Source: Hsuehochloa calcarea
Taxonomy: Eukaryota; Streptophyta; Magnoliopsida; Poales; Poaceae
NCBI GenBank assembly: GCA_036346395.1
Contig: CM070604.1
Location: 1,959,501-2,023,500, forward strand
DNA length: 64,000 bases
Direction: 5' to 3'
Shown here: one piece after another, positions 35,882 through 47,924 of the stretch
Layout: each line of letters begins with the position of its first letter
How positions within the stretch are numbered: position 1 is the first letter of the stretch
Position numbers and translations under genes: made by a program
The notes under the pieces: model-generated
The model's database searches: none
Told to the model about the DNA's origin: nothing
Seen by the model: the letters and a program-made list of their open reading frames with translations, nothing else

Positions 35882-36620
35882 AAATACATGACTTTGCAAC
35901 CGATTTGTTATTGAAAATAAGGCCTCTCTTCTGCCCCCAAAACTGGGGCGTGCATCAGTAATAAGATGAAACTATTCTTTTTGTTCTCAACGAATAATGT
36001 TCTTCGCCAATCAGGCAGTCACCATTCCTAACGTAAATTTGTACTCATATAGTAACCTTCAAATTTATGGTCGCCATTTTTCTATAACCAAATGTAACCA
36101 ATGCTGATGCTATCTATGGATAATGATGCAGTACTCTCTAGTATTTGTCAACCTTTTGTATTGAAGCTAATAAGACGTGTTGGGATGTCCTCCGTATTAT
36201 TCATCTTTTTTTTTTGGCCGACTGCCCGACCTTGCTCCTCAGACTGCTCTGTTGATTGTTAGGCCTAGAGAGACGAGGGGAGTCCGACTGCTGTCTATTG
36301 ATTGTTAGGGTTAGAGAGATGAAGGAGGATGACCTTGTTTGACTGGCCACGAGCTTTTGGGTCTATTTGGAATATTTGGAACGAGCTTGTCTTTTTGGAA
36401 TATTTGGAACCCCTGTAGCCTTCTTGAAAAGTAGTTTTCAGCTGAGTTAGACAAAAGCCGGAAGCTGAAGTCGTCCCAAACACCGCCTTCGTGCCACCAC
36501 AGATACTGTTGCTTTTGGCGTAATGGTGTAGCAGCTTTCATGCATGGTCAAATAACAAAGCTGGTCCCTTCTTTTCAAATACGGAAAGTTGGATTAGAAC
36601 CGTGGCATCCACCTTTCTAG
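35882..36620 (+). other. USP 3' region and USP-eIF4A intergenic DNA
   Basis: The USP 3' UTR presumably covers the first 200-250 bp; AATAAG and AATAATG words near 35918-35995 are possible poly(A) signals. Around 36252-36330 an imperfect GATTGTTAGG-type duplication occurs, followed by repeated GGAATATTTGGAAC words. No gene. Confidence 0.5.
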
Positions 36621-37235
36621 ATTTGGCCGTGCTAAAGCACTTTTTCTCCAAATCCATACATCCAAAAAAAGATTGATATTTTTATCCAACCAAAGAAAAC
36701 AGAAATGTCCCCGTACATCCTGCCGCACAAAATCATACCTATTTCGCAAAACAAAACCGGTTAGATTACAACCCCATCTAGATTACACATTACTCACAGC
36801 TTATGTAATGTGAAGATATTAGTTTCGTTTTATCTTGTATTCACACTTAATCATTTTAATCTATTTATTTTCACTAAAGGAATATGAATTCACATTAAAT
36901 TAGAAAAAAAAATCATCCAACTAATCAGGCATACTGCAATGAAATACTTATATTGCTTCATCGAATACGAATAAAATACAAATACAAATACAAATAGTTC
37001 AGATAAAATGACAATTCAGATGGAGAAATTATCCATATTTTTTTTATACGAATTCGAATACAAATTGAAGAAAAATTATTAAACGGATGAAAAAAATATA
37101 TACCATGTTTGCATCCCATCGAATATGGTAGCCAGATAATAATCCGTTTTTCGTCCCTACCCACGACTCAGCCTCATATTGTATCGGAAAACGAAGAGAA
37201 CAAATAAAAAGAAAAGACAGAGAAATCCTAGGGCA

Positions 37236-37340
37236 ACACGGGCCGGGCCCAATAGAGCCCAGTAAGGGCCCAGAGAGAGAAACCCTACCCTACCCCCTCC
37301 GAGTCTCGCTCCACTACGCTCGGGGACCCCTTAAAAGCCG
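37236..37340 (+). promoter_or_regulatory. eIF4A proximal promoter: site II motifs, telo-box and TATA-like box
   Basis: Several GGGCC/GCCCA words (site II-like) lie at 37239-37272, a telo-box AAACCCTA at 37280-37287, and a TATA-like TTAAAAG at 37331-37337. Site II plus telo-box is the known arrangement for plant translation-machinery genes expressed in dividing cells. A pyrimidine-rich leader with CTCTCTTTCTCTCTC follows. Confidence 0.65.
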
Positions 37341-37359
37341 CCTCCGCCCAAACCCTCTC

Positions 37360-38688
37360 TTTCTCTCTCCTGTCAATCCCCTCCCCACCCACGCCGTCGA
37401 ATCCGAGGCTTCGATCTCGGATTCACCGCACCGCGCGAGGCAGCCCCCAACCGAAGCTCGATCTCCTCCTCCTCCTCTCCGCGCATCAGGTAGAGCCCTG
37501 CCTCTGGATCTCTCCCGCCTCCGATTTTTTTGGCCTCTTTTGGTGCCGTCTCGCCCGATCTGTAGGGTGGCATGGATTTGTTGCTGGTCTGGGCGGATCT
37601 GAGTAGTTTTAGGGCTGGATCTGCGTGGATTCGATGGAAAGGCTCGGTTTTCGATGGCTGGGTGGTGGATGTAAAGTAAAGGTCGCGCCTTTAGGGTTCG
37701 TCTGTGTGGTGACGCTCTAGGGCTTGTTTCCCGTCGACAAGATTGATGTCTTTTGTTTTTCTAGTGTTTGTTTCGTTTGATAGGTTATTTGGTACGTATG
37801 TTTTGATTTTATATTAGAAGATTTGTGGATAGTTGATGCTTTGTTCTCAGTGATGGTGGAGGAAGCTATTTCCTTTTGCAGAAATCTTGTGTAGATGGCT
37901 GTATCTAACTTGTATTCAGCTATATTTGGTGGTGTTGTAATGTATTATTGATTCTTAGGTATTGGATTCTACCTGTATGAACTAGTGGGCTAGTGCATGC
38001 TCGCTGAAATTATGTATTATATATTTGATAGCATCTTATTATATCTTTGATGTGAGGTTACCTGCGACAAAAAGACAAGATGAAGTGGTTGCATGTATTT
38101 GTTATGGTTTCGATACTGTTTAGCTATCTTAACAATCTAAAAAAACAAGGTATGGGAAGAGAGTGCTGTATCTTATAACCAACCTGATGAGTTCATGGAT
38201 TTAACTGATTTTCTTGAAAGTGTATGTAGATTTTTGGTAATGATATCAGTTGTATGGCACTTGAATCCTCAGGACAAGTGGTAATGTAATATTAGATGGT
38301 GTTAGTAGGGTTAATGCTTAGCTTCACGCATTCAGCAGAACCAGTTTTGTGAATTTAGTAGATGAATGTTATATATTTTTGTTTCTCTTGGGTGGTCATA
38401 CCTCTGGTTGCTTGTTATGTGATCTATTATTGACCATCTACATGATGTTTTCGTAGATGTGTCTTTTTCAGAAGTTATTTGCCCTGTACAGTTGCTATTT
38501 TTATGTTCTTTGCGAACACGCTTATGGGCATTGATAGTAACCAGGTGTATATTCATGCACAGCATTTCATTTTTGGGATCCTGCACATTTTGTTGGTATC
38601 TAGAGATAATTAATATCAGCTTCCTCCTGTTGTCCTCCTATACGCTGTACTTGTTTCTTTTGGCTAACATGTTATCTATTTGCTCCAG
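37360..38688 (+). other. eIF4A leader exon and 1.2-kb leader intron
   Basis: The non-coding leader exon ends at 37489 (CAG before GTAGAG). The leader intron is 37490-38688, ending TGCTCCAG, two bases before the ATG. Both borders are conserved in the pseudogene copy. Leader start is approximate. Confidence 0.7.
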
Positions 38689-38690
38689 CC

Positions 38691-41076
38691 ATGGCGGGAA
38701 TGACACCAGAGGGTTCCAATTTTGATGCTAAGCACTATGATTCTAAAATGCAGGAGCTGCTGTAAGTAATCTTAAATAAATGTTTTATCTCAACAACTCG
38801 TTTTCATTTGTAGTGTGCATTTAGCTAAGTGCTGTGTCTCCTCTGATGGATTGCATATTTTCTACTTACCAACATTCATTGAATACAGGAACCAAGGTGA
38901 GACTGAGGAGTTCTTCACTTCGTACGATGAAGTTCATGAGAGTTTTGATGACATGGGTCTCCAAGAGAACCTCCTCAGAGGCATTTATGCTTATGGTAGG
39001 CCGAGAATATGTTGTTTTACGATGTTCGGCTTTTGCAGTGGTTTTCGTCTCACATTGTCATCTTTTGTTTCTAGGTTTTGAGAAACCTTCAGCAATTCAG
39101 CAAAGGGGAATCGTTCCTTTTTGCAAGGGGCTTGATGTGATTCAGCAAGCTCAATCAGGAACCGGAAAGACTGCTACCTTCTGTTCTGGAATTTTGCAGC
39201 AGCTTGACTATGGTTTGGTTGAGTGCCAAGCCTTGGTCCTTGCTCCCACTCGTGAGCTTGCACAGCAAATTGAGAAGGTCATGCGTGCGCTCGGTGATTA
39301 CTTGGGTGTGAAAGTTCATGCATGTGTTGGAGGAACTTCTGTTCGTGAGGACCAAAGAATTCTCGCAAGTGGGGTGCATGTTGTTGTTGGGACACCTGGT
39401 CGTGTGTTTGACATGTTGCGTAGGCAGTCTCTCCGCCCTGATAACATCAAGATGTTTGTCCTGGATGAAGCTGATGAGATGCTTTCTCGTGGTTTCAAGG
39501 ATCAGGTGAACACTCTATTCTGTTGTATTTGTTCTGCTCCTTTTCTACTTAATTATGTCCTTGTCAATGATAGTATTTTGCATTTGGTGTACTGCATTTT
39601 AACACTACAGATACCATCACTGAATTGCTTAATTAAAGCGAGAATGCTTAAATCCATTTATTAGGTGTAAATACAGAGGACCTCAATTTAAACTGTGGCA
39701 GTTGGCTGTGATATGTAAAGTGTTTACTGTTCTAAGATGTTCTATGTTATTGTGTAAAAAGTAACTATCATGCTTATTAAGTCGCGCGATTAGTCGACGA
39801 ATAGTCGACAAGTCGGTACACAACCTCCGACTAGAGTCATCGACTCGACTAGGAGGGCTAGCCGCCCTACTGGTTTTGCTGGTCCACTGTCAGGTGAGTG
39901 ACATGCTATAGAACTTGCAAGTCATCAACTCATCATCATGATTCTGTTACGATTTGTTACGATCAAAACGACTAGCCATCCATCAAGATTTGTTGTTACT
40001 CATCATCGCGATTAGCCATTCATCAAGAAAGATTTGTTATGATCAAAACGAGTAAGCCATCAACTCATCATCATGATTATGTTCTTCTTCTCTTTATTCC
40101 ATGATTTACAATATGTATATGTGTTTAATTGTTATACAACTTAGTATATGACATGCCCTATTTAAATACTTTCTAGTCTGTGGACTAGTCGCGGCTAGTC
40201 GGTCGACTAGTCGATAAGTCGCCCCTCTTGCGACTCAACTCGACTTGACGACTTAATAACCGTCAGGTTGGAAACTCTGTTTGGCCAAACCAGTAGCATA
40301 TGGTTCATTTCTTTGATATTCTGAAATGCAACTTTCTTTGACAACTTACTGTTATATACTATTATTCAGTTATGCCTTTGTCCGAATTATTGTTCTATGC
40401 TATGGCCTGTGAGTGTTGATTTCCTTTTTGTTTTGTGCAGATTTATGACATCTTCCAGCTCCTCCCATCAAAGATTCAGGTTGGGGTCTTCTCTGCTACC
40501 ATGCCCCCTGAAGCCCTTGAGATTACTCGCAAGTTCATGAACAAACCTGTGAGGATCCTTGTGAAGAGGGATGAGCTCACCCTTGAGGGTATCAAGCAGT
40601 TCTATGTCAATGTGGAGAAGGAAGAGTGGAAGCTTGACACACTCTGTGACCTTTATGAGACCCTGGCCATCACCCAGAGTGTCATCTTTGTGAACACCCG
40701 CCGCAAGGTGGACTGGCTTACTGATAAGATGAGGGGCAGGGATCACACAGTTTCTGCTACCCATGGTGACATGGACCAGAACACTAGGGATATCATCATG
40801 AGGGAGTTCCGATCTGGTTCTTCCCGTGTGCTCATTACCACTGACCTGCTTGCACGTGGTATTGATGTTCAGCAAGTGTCCCTGGTCATCAACTATGACC
40901 TTCCGACCCAACCAGAGAACTACCTGCATCGTATTGGTCGTAGTGGTCGTTTTGGCAGGAAGGGTGTTGCCATCAACTTTGTAACCCGTGATGATGAGAG
41001 GATGCTGTTTGACATCCAGAAGTTCTACAATGTGGTGATTGAAGAGCTGCCAGCCAACGTTGCTGACCTTCTGTGA
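38691..41076 (+). CDS. eIF4A: Eukaryotic initiation factor 4A (DEAD-box RNA helicase)
   Basis: Coding exons 38691-38761, 38889-38995, 39075-39505 and 40441-41076 give 1245 nt (414 aa plus stop), with GT-AG borders and consistent phases. All helicase motifs are visible: Q motif EKPSAIQQ (62-69), motif I AQSGTGKT (85-92), PTRELAQQ, TPGR, DEAD (190-193), SAT (221-223), ARGID and HRIGRSGR (366-373). Length equals that of plant eIF4A proteins. It unwinds mRNA leaders as part of the cytoplasmic eIF4F complex. Intron 3 is enlarged by a TIR element. It lies about 2.8 kb downstream of USP on the same strand, and a broken second copy precedes USP. Confidence 0.97.
39774..40259. mobile_element. TIR element in eIF4A intron 3, rich in GACTAGTCG
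   Basis: Ends TTATTAAGTCG (39774) and CGACTTAATAA (ending 40259) are inverted repeats, and the subterminal DNA on both sides repeats TAGTCGAC-type words. Length is 486 bp with no coding capacity. A target duplication is not clear. Both splice sites of intron 3 (39506 and 40440) are unaffected. Confidence 0.65.
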
Positions 41077-41684
41077 TCAAGTTCTGAAAAAAAGATGGTA
41101 AGGAACCTGATAAGGCTTGTTTTTGTTGAAATATTTCCAACTTTCTCGTCTCGGGTTGGGGAGTGATAAAGGTCTGGGGTTTCTACTTTAAAGTCTTGGT
41201 CATGGACAATTTCCAATTTTTTATGCCATGTTTTTGGGAATTTTTTGTAGTTGCTAGGCTGTGCTATGTGATGGGTTAGCCTGAGGAGGGAGACGCTGCT
41301 GGAGTCTTTTACTTTGTTCGTTAAAACTATGTATGACCGAATGATGTTATTTATCTGTGTCATCCTTGACTCTTTACGGCATGTATTCTGCAATCGGTAC
41401 TAGTAGTACTGGTATTATTATTCTGAGTAAAAACTGTTTACTCTTAGCAATAACCTGTAATGTTACTGCCTGGCGTTGGTTCTTGTGAGGTGAAGTAGTT
41501 TCTGAGAGCCATCTTGGATTTTTAAAGTCTCGCTCTCTTGATGTGATTGTGATGCGCAATGGTATTGCAAGGGTGCTGTGTCATCTTGTCTTATTCCCAT
41601 AATTTGATGCGAATGCTCCTTTTTAGTCGCTGGATGAGCCGACATTGGGTGGTTGTGAAGATATGTAACGAGTGGCTCGGTTGA
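41077..41684 (+). other. eIF4A 3' UTR and downstream DNA
   Basis: T-rich 3' UTR-like sequence follows the stop codon and probably extends to about 41350-41450. No coding feature is seen before the next transposon. Confidence 0.5.
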
Positions 41685-42946
41685 TAGGGGTGGGCATATT
41701 TATACTGAAACCGAAATACAGAAGTGAAAAACCCAAAATTTGCAGTTTATTCGGTATATGGTATTCGGCGTGGTAGGAATTTGTGTACTATTCGATCTTC
41801 GGTGCGGTTTCCGGCAAACTTATCAATACCATTTTAGTATTGGTGGTATGTACAATTATGTCATCTATACCTGTAAAAATATATTGAAGTATATGTTATA
41901 TTTAACTTTACTATTATGTATTTAAAGTAATATTATAAGTGAAATATAGTGTATATACAATTAAATATGTATATTTATATAAATATTATATTAAACTATA
42001 GAATAGTGCATTAGTATAGGTCTGTACCGGAATATATCATTCCCAGAGTTAAACCGGTATAATCTCCGGAATGGTATTGACAAGTATAGTTTTCAGGTCC
42101 TAAAAACCGACTTAACTGAAAATACCAGTAAGTTTATTCGGTATATGGTATTCGGTGCGGTGCGGTAGGAGTTTATGTACTATTTGGTCTCCGGTGCGGT
42201 TTCTAAGACTTAGAAACCGAATTAATCGAAAATACTAGTAACCCTCAAACCGAAATTTACGGTTTATTCGGGGTATATGGTGTTGGGTGCGGTAGTAATT
42301 TATGTCCTATTCGAAATCCGGTGTGGTTTGTAGGTCTTAGTAACAGAATTAGCCTAAAAAAATACAAGTAACCCTCGGTCCCTCACGTAGTGACGACGGC
42401 CCACGGCCTCACCCTACCAAGGCCGAGTTCGGTTCCCCCAACCCCATCCTGGCCAATAATATTATTCCTAACCCTAGCCGCCGCATTCCCTAATCGATAG
42501 CCATATTGTTCCTAACCCTAGCCACCGCCAGTTGCCCAGGCCGCCACCGAGGCACCCATGCATGCATCGAGAGACGACGGCGGCTAGGTTCGAGCGGCGC
42601 ATGCACCAAAGGCAGGTATGGATTGCCCCTCTTTCAATCACTTGCATGTGTTGGATTGGGTTTGTCTGAAATGAACTAGTGAACAGATGGGTGGTTAACC
42701 TGGTGATTGACTACTGATTATCTAGTATTCAATTATGAGACTATCTTGAGCCACTCAACTGGTCATTCCTGTGTTCCTTTTGTCTGCTGTGTTTTCTACT
42801 TTTTGTTGCTTGTTAGTCTGCTGCTGATTATAGTTCACAAGGACAATTGTTTTCTTGCTTGTTGTACCACGTACAAATAGTGTGGCAACAAGTATATATA
42901 TAAACCGATTTATTTTTTATGCCGAATAAACCGAATGCTCACCCCA
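41685..42946. mobile_element. hAT-like non-autonomous element with TTCGGTATATGG repeats
   Basis: The left end TAGGGGTGGGCAT and the right end (inverse complement TGGGGTGAGCAT) are near-identical inverted repeats. The interior repeats TTATTCGGTATATGGTATTC-type units at about 41745, 42130 and 42262 and alternates AAACCGAA words. No transposase is present and the target duplication is not certain. Confidence 0.55.
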
Positions 42947-45400
42947 GTTATACAAAAAGAATGGCACGAGCCGGCCATTCATTCGTTCGTACCTTTGCTG
43001 GGATTTGGGCCAACTAGAACCAAGATGAATGGCATCTGAAACGCCACTGCATGTCACCCTCACCCTCACCCATGGTGCCTAGCAAGTGTTAGTGCATCTA
43101 GTCAGGCAGCAAAGCAAAGCAAATCGATCAATCAATTAACCAACTAGTCAACCACCTAGTTGGCCCTTCGTGTCGTCCCAGTACTTGGCTATTATCGGAA
43201 TCATTCCGGGTACTTCTCATCCTGCCATTCCATCGGATCACTTCACCAGTCGTATTTCTGCCACTTAGGTCATTGCACGATGCTGCGGCTGTCGGATTCG
43301 TGTGATGCTAGATTTATCTTTCTTCTATAATAATTAAATCTTTCTTCTATAATAATTAAGGACATCCTTCGCTCTCCGTCACATAACTTGTAAATAAATA
43401 AAATATCACTTTTTTTTCTCTGCACACTCACTCTCTCATTTCACTTAAAGTGGACTCGTAATAATTTTTTTAAAGTTAGTCCCTCGTGCAGATGCATCTG
43501 CATGCACCACCGTTGGAAGGCATCCTTTTCATCGCACCCCCTGATCGTCACTCGCTTTGATATGCTAGCACCGATGCTTAACAGATTTGCTAGTTAGGAT
43601 CCGTACACTTCGCATGCTTTAGGATATCTTCTGTGGTTAGAGATAGTATCATCTTTAGCGTATCTTCTGTGGTTAGAGATAGTATCATCTTTAACGTATG
43701 ATACATCATTTTTAGAAATAATATCTCTAATATATAGTCCCTAGAACACTCTCCAACGTTTATATTTATAATTTTCTTTTGAAACGGGACTACATGTCAA
43801 CTAGAGTAGATTAATGTATTCTGTCTTGTTTCACATGCACGACAGTTTCTTTAGGAAGAGACGATATGCGCTCTATCTCTCCTCCACATAAGATTTTATT
43901 AATATGATATAACTAAAAAATAATTATAAATACACTATTAGAAATACCAAGAACCACAATGCAAAACCTCACTTTCTCTTTCTCTCTCGCTAGACTGTTG
44001 GAATGCGAGTCCTAATGTGTTGCATTCTCGAATCTCGAAAAGGCAAAAGCAATACCATATCATAGCAATCGTCAAGCACAACTAGAGCACGGCAGAGCAA
44101 TAAAAGTTGGGTGTCTGATTGATCCATCTCTAGATGTTTCGTTGCGGGAGATCATCGATTATGCGTGTATTATTCCCTAGAATTATCGATCGATCGTCAC
44201 GCTCCACTTGCTCTGGCCGGCCTCCTCGTCCTTTCTCGCCTATCCTGTAGCTCCTCCTGCTCGTCAACTTTCCTTTTCCCCTTTCTCCTCCCCCTTTCTC
44301 CATTCCCTTACTAGTTACTGGTCTTGCTTTCATTTTGGCTATATACGAATGTGTTGTCGGTGCCAACCATGCTACGTGGTGGGACGCTGCCAAGGTTGGT
44401 TTCTCACCTTTACACGGTTGATCATGGCAACAGTATAATTAACCCTTTGTATGTATGCCTTCCCTTTCAGAGCTACACCAAACGGGTTCTCCTTAACTCA
44501 CCCGCTGTTCTAGTTTATAGGTTTGGCCTAAATAAATGATAGGAAAGTCTCGGAGGCTCACTCATGTATGGTAAAAGATACAAATTTTAGTGCCATATTG
44601 CTAGTCTAAGTGGGAGAAGATTAACTTATAAAGTGGAGTTGATCTCACCTAGTTGAACAAGCAAAAGAAGAACACGTGTCGGCTCGCCCACTCACCTCGC
44701 CACACCATCGCGCGACGTGCGTGTGGCGCAATCCTCAAAAGCTCACGCCGCTGGTCTGGCCACTACCCCTGACCGATCAAACCGCCCTGCAGGGCTGGTC
44801 ATACCGCCACCCCAAACTCATAAACACAGATACCAATTGTTTAACACTACTATTATAATCATAACACGTGGTCTTCACCGGAGCTGAATTTAATTGGCAA
44901 CAGAATTAGTAGCTAGCTCGGCAGCTTGCCTACTGATGATGGTGGGAATCAAGGAAAGCCTGCACCTAAATCCCATCCAAATAACACGCCGCTGTCAGCA
45001 GCAGCTGCTGCTTTCACCGATTTGCGTATATGGTAGTAGTTGTTGCACACGGCAGTGTCGATCAAAACCCAATTAATAATGTATCGTATATACGTACGAA
45101 AACAACAAATATCTTCTTACTTTTATACTCTACCGTTTGAACAAAACCTCTAAGTCAGCAACGGGGTGTACACGTATTTACACACATGCATGCTAGTTCA
45201 TCAAACATTCAAAAAGTAGATTACGAAAAACCGAAAGAATTTTAAAAGCCATTTATTCACCTCCTCTAGTCGACCTCCTCGATCTTACAAAGACTCACCA
45301 CATCCTCGGAGAGATGGAAACGTGATCTATCAAAGGAGGCAGCAAAAGGAATTCACGGAGACCACAACCAAGAGAGTAAACCATCGGGGAACCAAAACGT
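42947..45400. other. Intergenic DNA with short tandem repeats, no gene
   Basis: Short direct repeats occur at 43316-43359 (two 22-bp units) and 43625-43696 (two 36-bp units). An ACACGTGTC G-box-like word lies near 44672. No domain-bearing frame was found on either strand. Confidence 0.5.
43625..43696 (+). repeat. 36-bp tandem duplication
   Basis: Units 43625-43660 and 43661-43696 start TATCTTCTGTGGTTAGAG and differ by one base. Confidence 0.85.
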
Positions 45401-45740
45401 CACCATATTTTTTAAAAATAGGCTACTATCGCCATTTTAAAATAATATTAATTTAAAATATAATTATAAAAAATAGTCAATTTTTTTTTTAAAAAATAGG
45501 CCACTATCGCCATTTCAAATGGCGATAGGAACTTATTTCCTACCCGTTGCCGTTTCAACTGGCGATTTGCATTGAAGAGTGTGCAAATCATCATTTGAAA
45601 TGGCGACAAGAACCCGTGGGTTCCTGTCGCTAGTTCAACTGGTGACAGGAACTGGCTATAAATACCCCTAAAATTTGGTGGAAAAGTTATTTAAATTCTG
45701 GAAAAAAGAGGAGAGAGAGAGAGAGAGAGAGAGGAGGAGA
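45400..45740 (+). promoter_or_regulatory. Palindromic upstream region and TATA box of the PMD element
   Basis: Repeated CGCCATTT/AAATGGCG words include a near-perfect palindrome at 45505-45527 (11-bp arms, 1-bp centre). A strong TATA box TATAAATA lies at 45657-45664, followed by a GA-repeat leader (45711-45735). This looks like the promoter of the transposon gene whose coding part starts near 47.4 kb. Confidence 0.5.
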
Positions 45741-46099
45741 GGGGAGAAGAGACGCAGCAAAGCCTTGCCGGTTCCTAGTGGAGGAGTGAGAGACGGAGCA
45801 ATAGATTTGGTTGCCCATTTTGTAGGTAAATGTTCTGACAACTTTGTACATAAATTTGAAATCTTGTAGGTTAGAAAATAGAAATAGCGACATAGAATTT
45901 AATGAATTAGATAATTTTAGCTGTATTGTTGTTTGATGTAGTACATCATTTTAGCTGTGTATAGTATAGTTCATCGTATAGATATTATTTATGTTTTAGT
46001 ACTCGAACGATTTAGAATAAATTTTAAAAAATATTAAGAAAACTTTGTAGGTTTTTATTTTTACAAGGTTTATATTTTGTTAATTCGAAAAAAATTTAA

Positions 46100-47290
46100 C
46101 CACGAAAGTAGGAAGATGCCTCTAAAAATAGCAATATACCTACTAAAAATCTGAAAAAAATTGTAAAGTGACTAAGTAGGGTATGTAGATCTTAATTAAA
46201 ATAATCCCAACTTAATTTTGATTTTCAGTTGTGCACATTAAATATTTTGTTAATGTGAAAATACTTTTAAAACTTGGAAAATAGCAAGACATCTTTAAAA
46301 ATTCTATAAGAAATCCAGAGTAGGTACATAGGATATGTAGAGCTGAATTAAAGTATTGTGAACTTAATTTTTGTTTCCATTTGTACACGGTAAATATTTT
46401 ATAAATGCTGGAGCCACTTTTTAAACAAGGAAAGTAGCAAGATACCTATTAAAAATCTATAAATATTGCACAGCAGCTAAATGAGGTACGTAGAGCTTAA
46501 TCAAAATGATCTTAACTTAATTTTGGTTTCTATTTGTGCATGGTAAATATTTATTAATGTCAAAAATACTTTCTAAACTAGAAAAATAGCAAGACACCTC
46601 TAAAAATTATCTAAGAAATCCAGAGTATGTACATAGGGTATGTAGAGATGAATTAAAATATTGTGAACTTAATTTTTTTCTATTTGTACACGGTAAATAT
46701 TTCATAAATGCTAAAGACATTTTTTAAATAAGGAAAGTAGCAAGATACCTATTAAAAATTTGTAAAAGTTGCAAAGTAACTAAATAGGGTATGTCGAGCT
46801 TAATCAAAATAATCCCAACATAATTTCGGTTTTCATTTGTGCACGGTAAATATTATGTTTATGCTGAAAATACTTTTTGAAATAGAAAAATAGCAAAACA
46901 CCTCTAAAAATTCTCTAACAAATCCAGAGTATGTACATAGGGTATGTAGAGCTGAATTAAAATGTTATGAACTTAATTTTTGTTTCCATTTATACACGGA
47001 AAATATTTCATAAATGCTGGAGACACTTTTTAAACAAGGAAAGCAAAAAGATACCTATTAAAAATCTTTAAAAATTGCATAGTACCTAATTAGGTTATGT
47101 ATCCCAACTTAATTTTGGTTTCCATCCGTGGACGCTAAATAATTTGCAAATAAGGAAATAGCAAGGTACCTATAAAAATTCTATGAAAATTCTATAGTAG
47201 CTAAAATAGAGAATGTAGACGTTTATTTAAACATTGTGAACTTCATTTTACTTTCCATCTGTACACGACAAGATACCTCTAAAAATTTAT
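46100..47290 (+). repeat. Dimeric satellite-like tandem array (about 152/305 bp)
   Basis: Type A units start near GATACCTATTAAAAATCT at about 46131, 46437, 46740 and 47049, a period of about 305 bp. Type B units (GACACCTCTAAAAATT) lie half-way, at about 46285, 46591 and 46895. All units share GTATGTAGAGCT and TTTGTACACGGTAAATATTT words. The array is AT-rich, non-coding and sits between the PMD element's promoter and its coding part, possibly within an intron. Confidence 0.8.
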
Positions 47291-47924
47291 ATGTCGATAC
47301 AGTTGTGTGCAGACCAGTTCCCTATGTGTCGCTAATCGTGCAATAATTGAATCAATTAGATATATCACTTCTTATTAGTTTTTGTATATGTTTCTTAGTA
47401 TTTACAATATATGCACTGTATTTTCGGGTATGACAGACCAGGAGACGCTACGCAATGGTTGTATGAGTTGCTTGACACGACCATTGACACACATGACCAT
47501 CCTCCCCAGGAGGGCGAGACAACGATTGAGCATGGCGCGTTGTAGCTGCACACGCCCATGAGGGCATGGAGGGTGGACTCATGTTGGGTTCCGAAGTATG
47601 TGTAGTTGTGATCTTCGTGTACTCAATTATAGTATGACTATTTTGGATGGACTCACATTTGTTTTTAATCCTTTCGACGCAGGTTGAGAGCGGCAGGTCT
47701 CCTTCCACTCACATTTGGATGGACTCACATTTGTAGATGTGGAAGGGCGACCAGGACCGCTTGAGCGGTGGTCATACGTCGAGACTCTTTCTATACGACC
47801 GATGCCTCCTGACGGCACTGGTTGACAGGTGGAGGCCGGAGACACACACGTTCCACCTCCCGTGCAGGGAGATGGTGACAACACTTCAGGACGTGACCTT
47901 CCTGACCTGGTTTGTAGGACCGTA

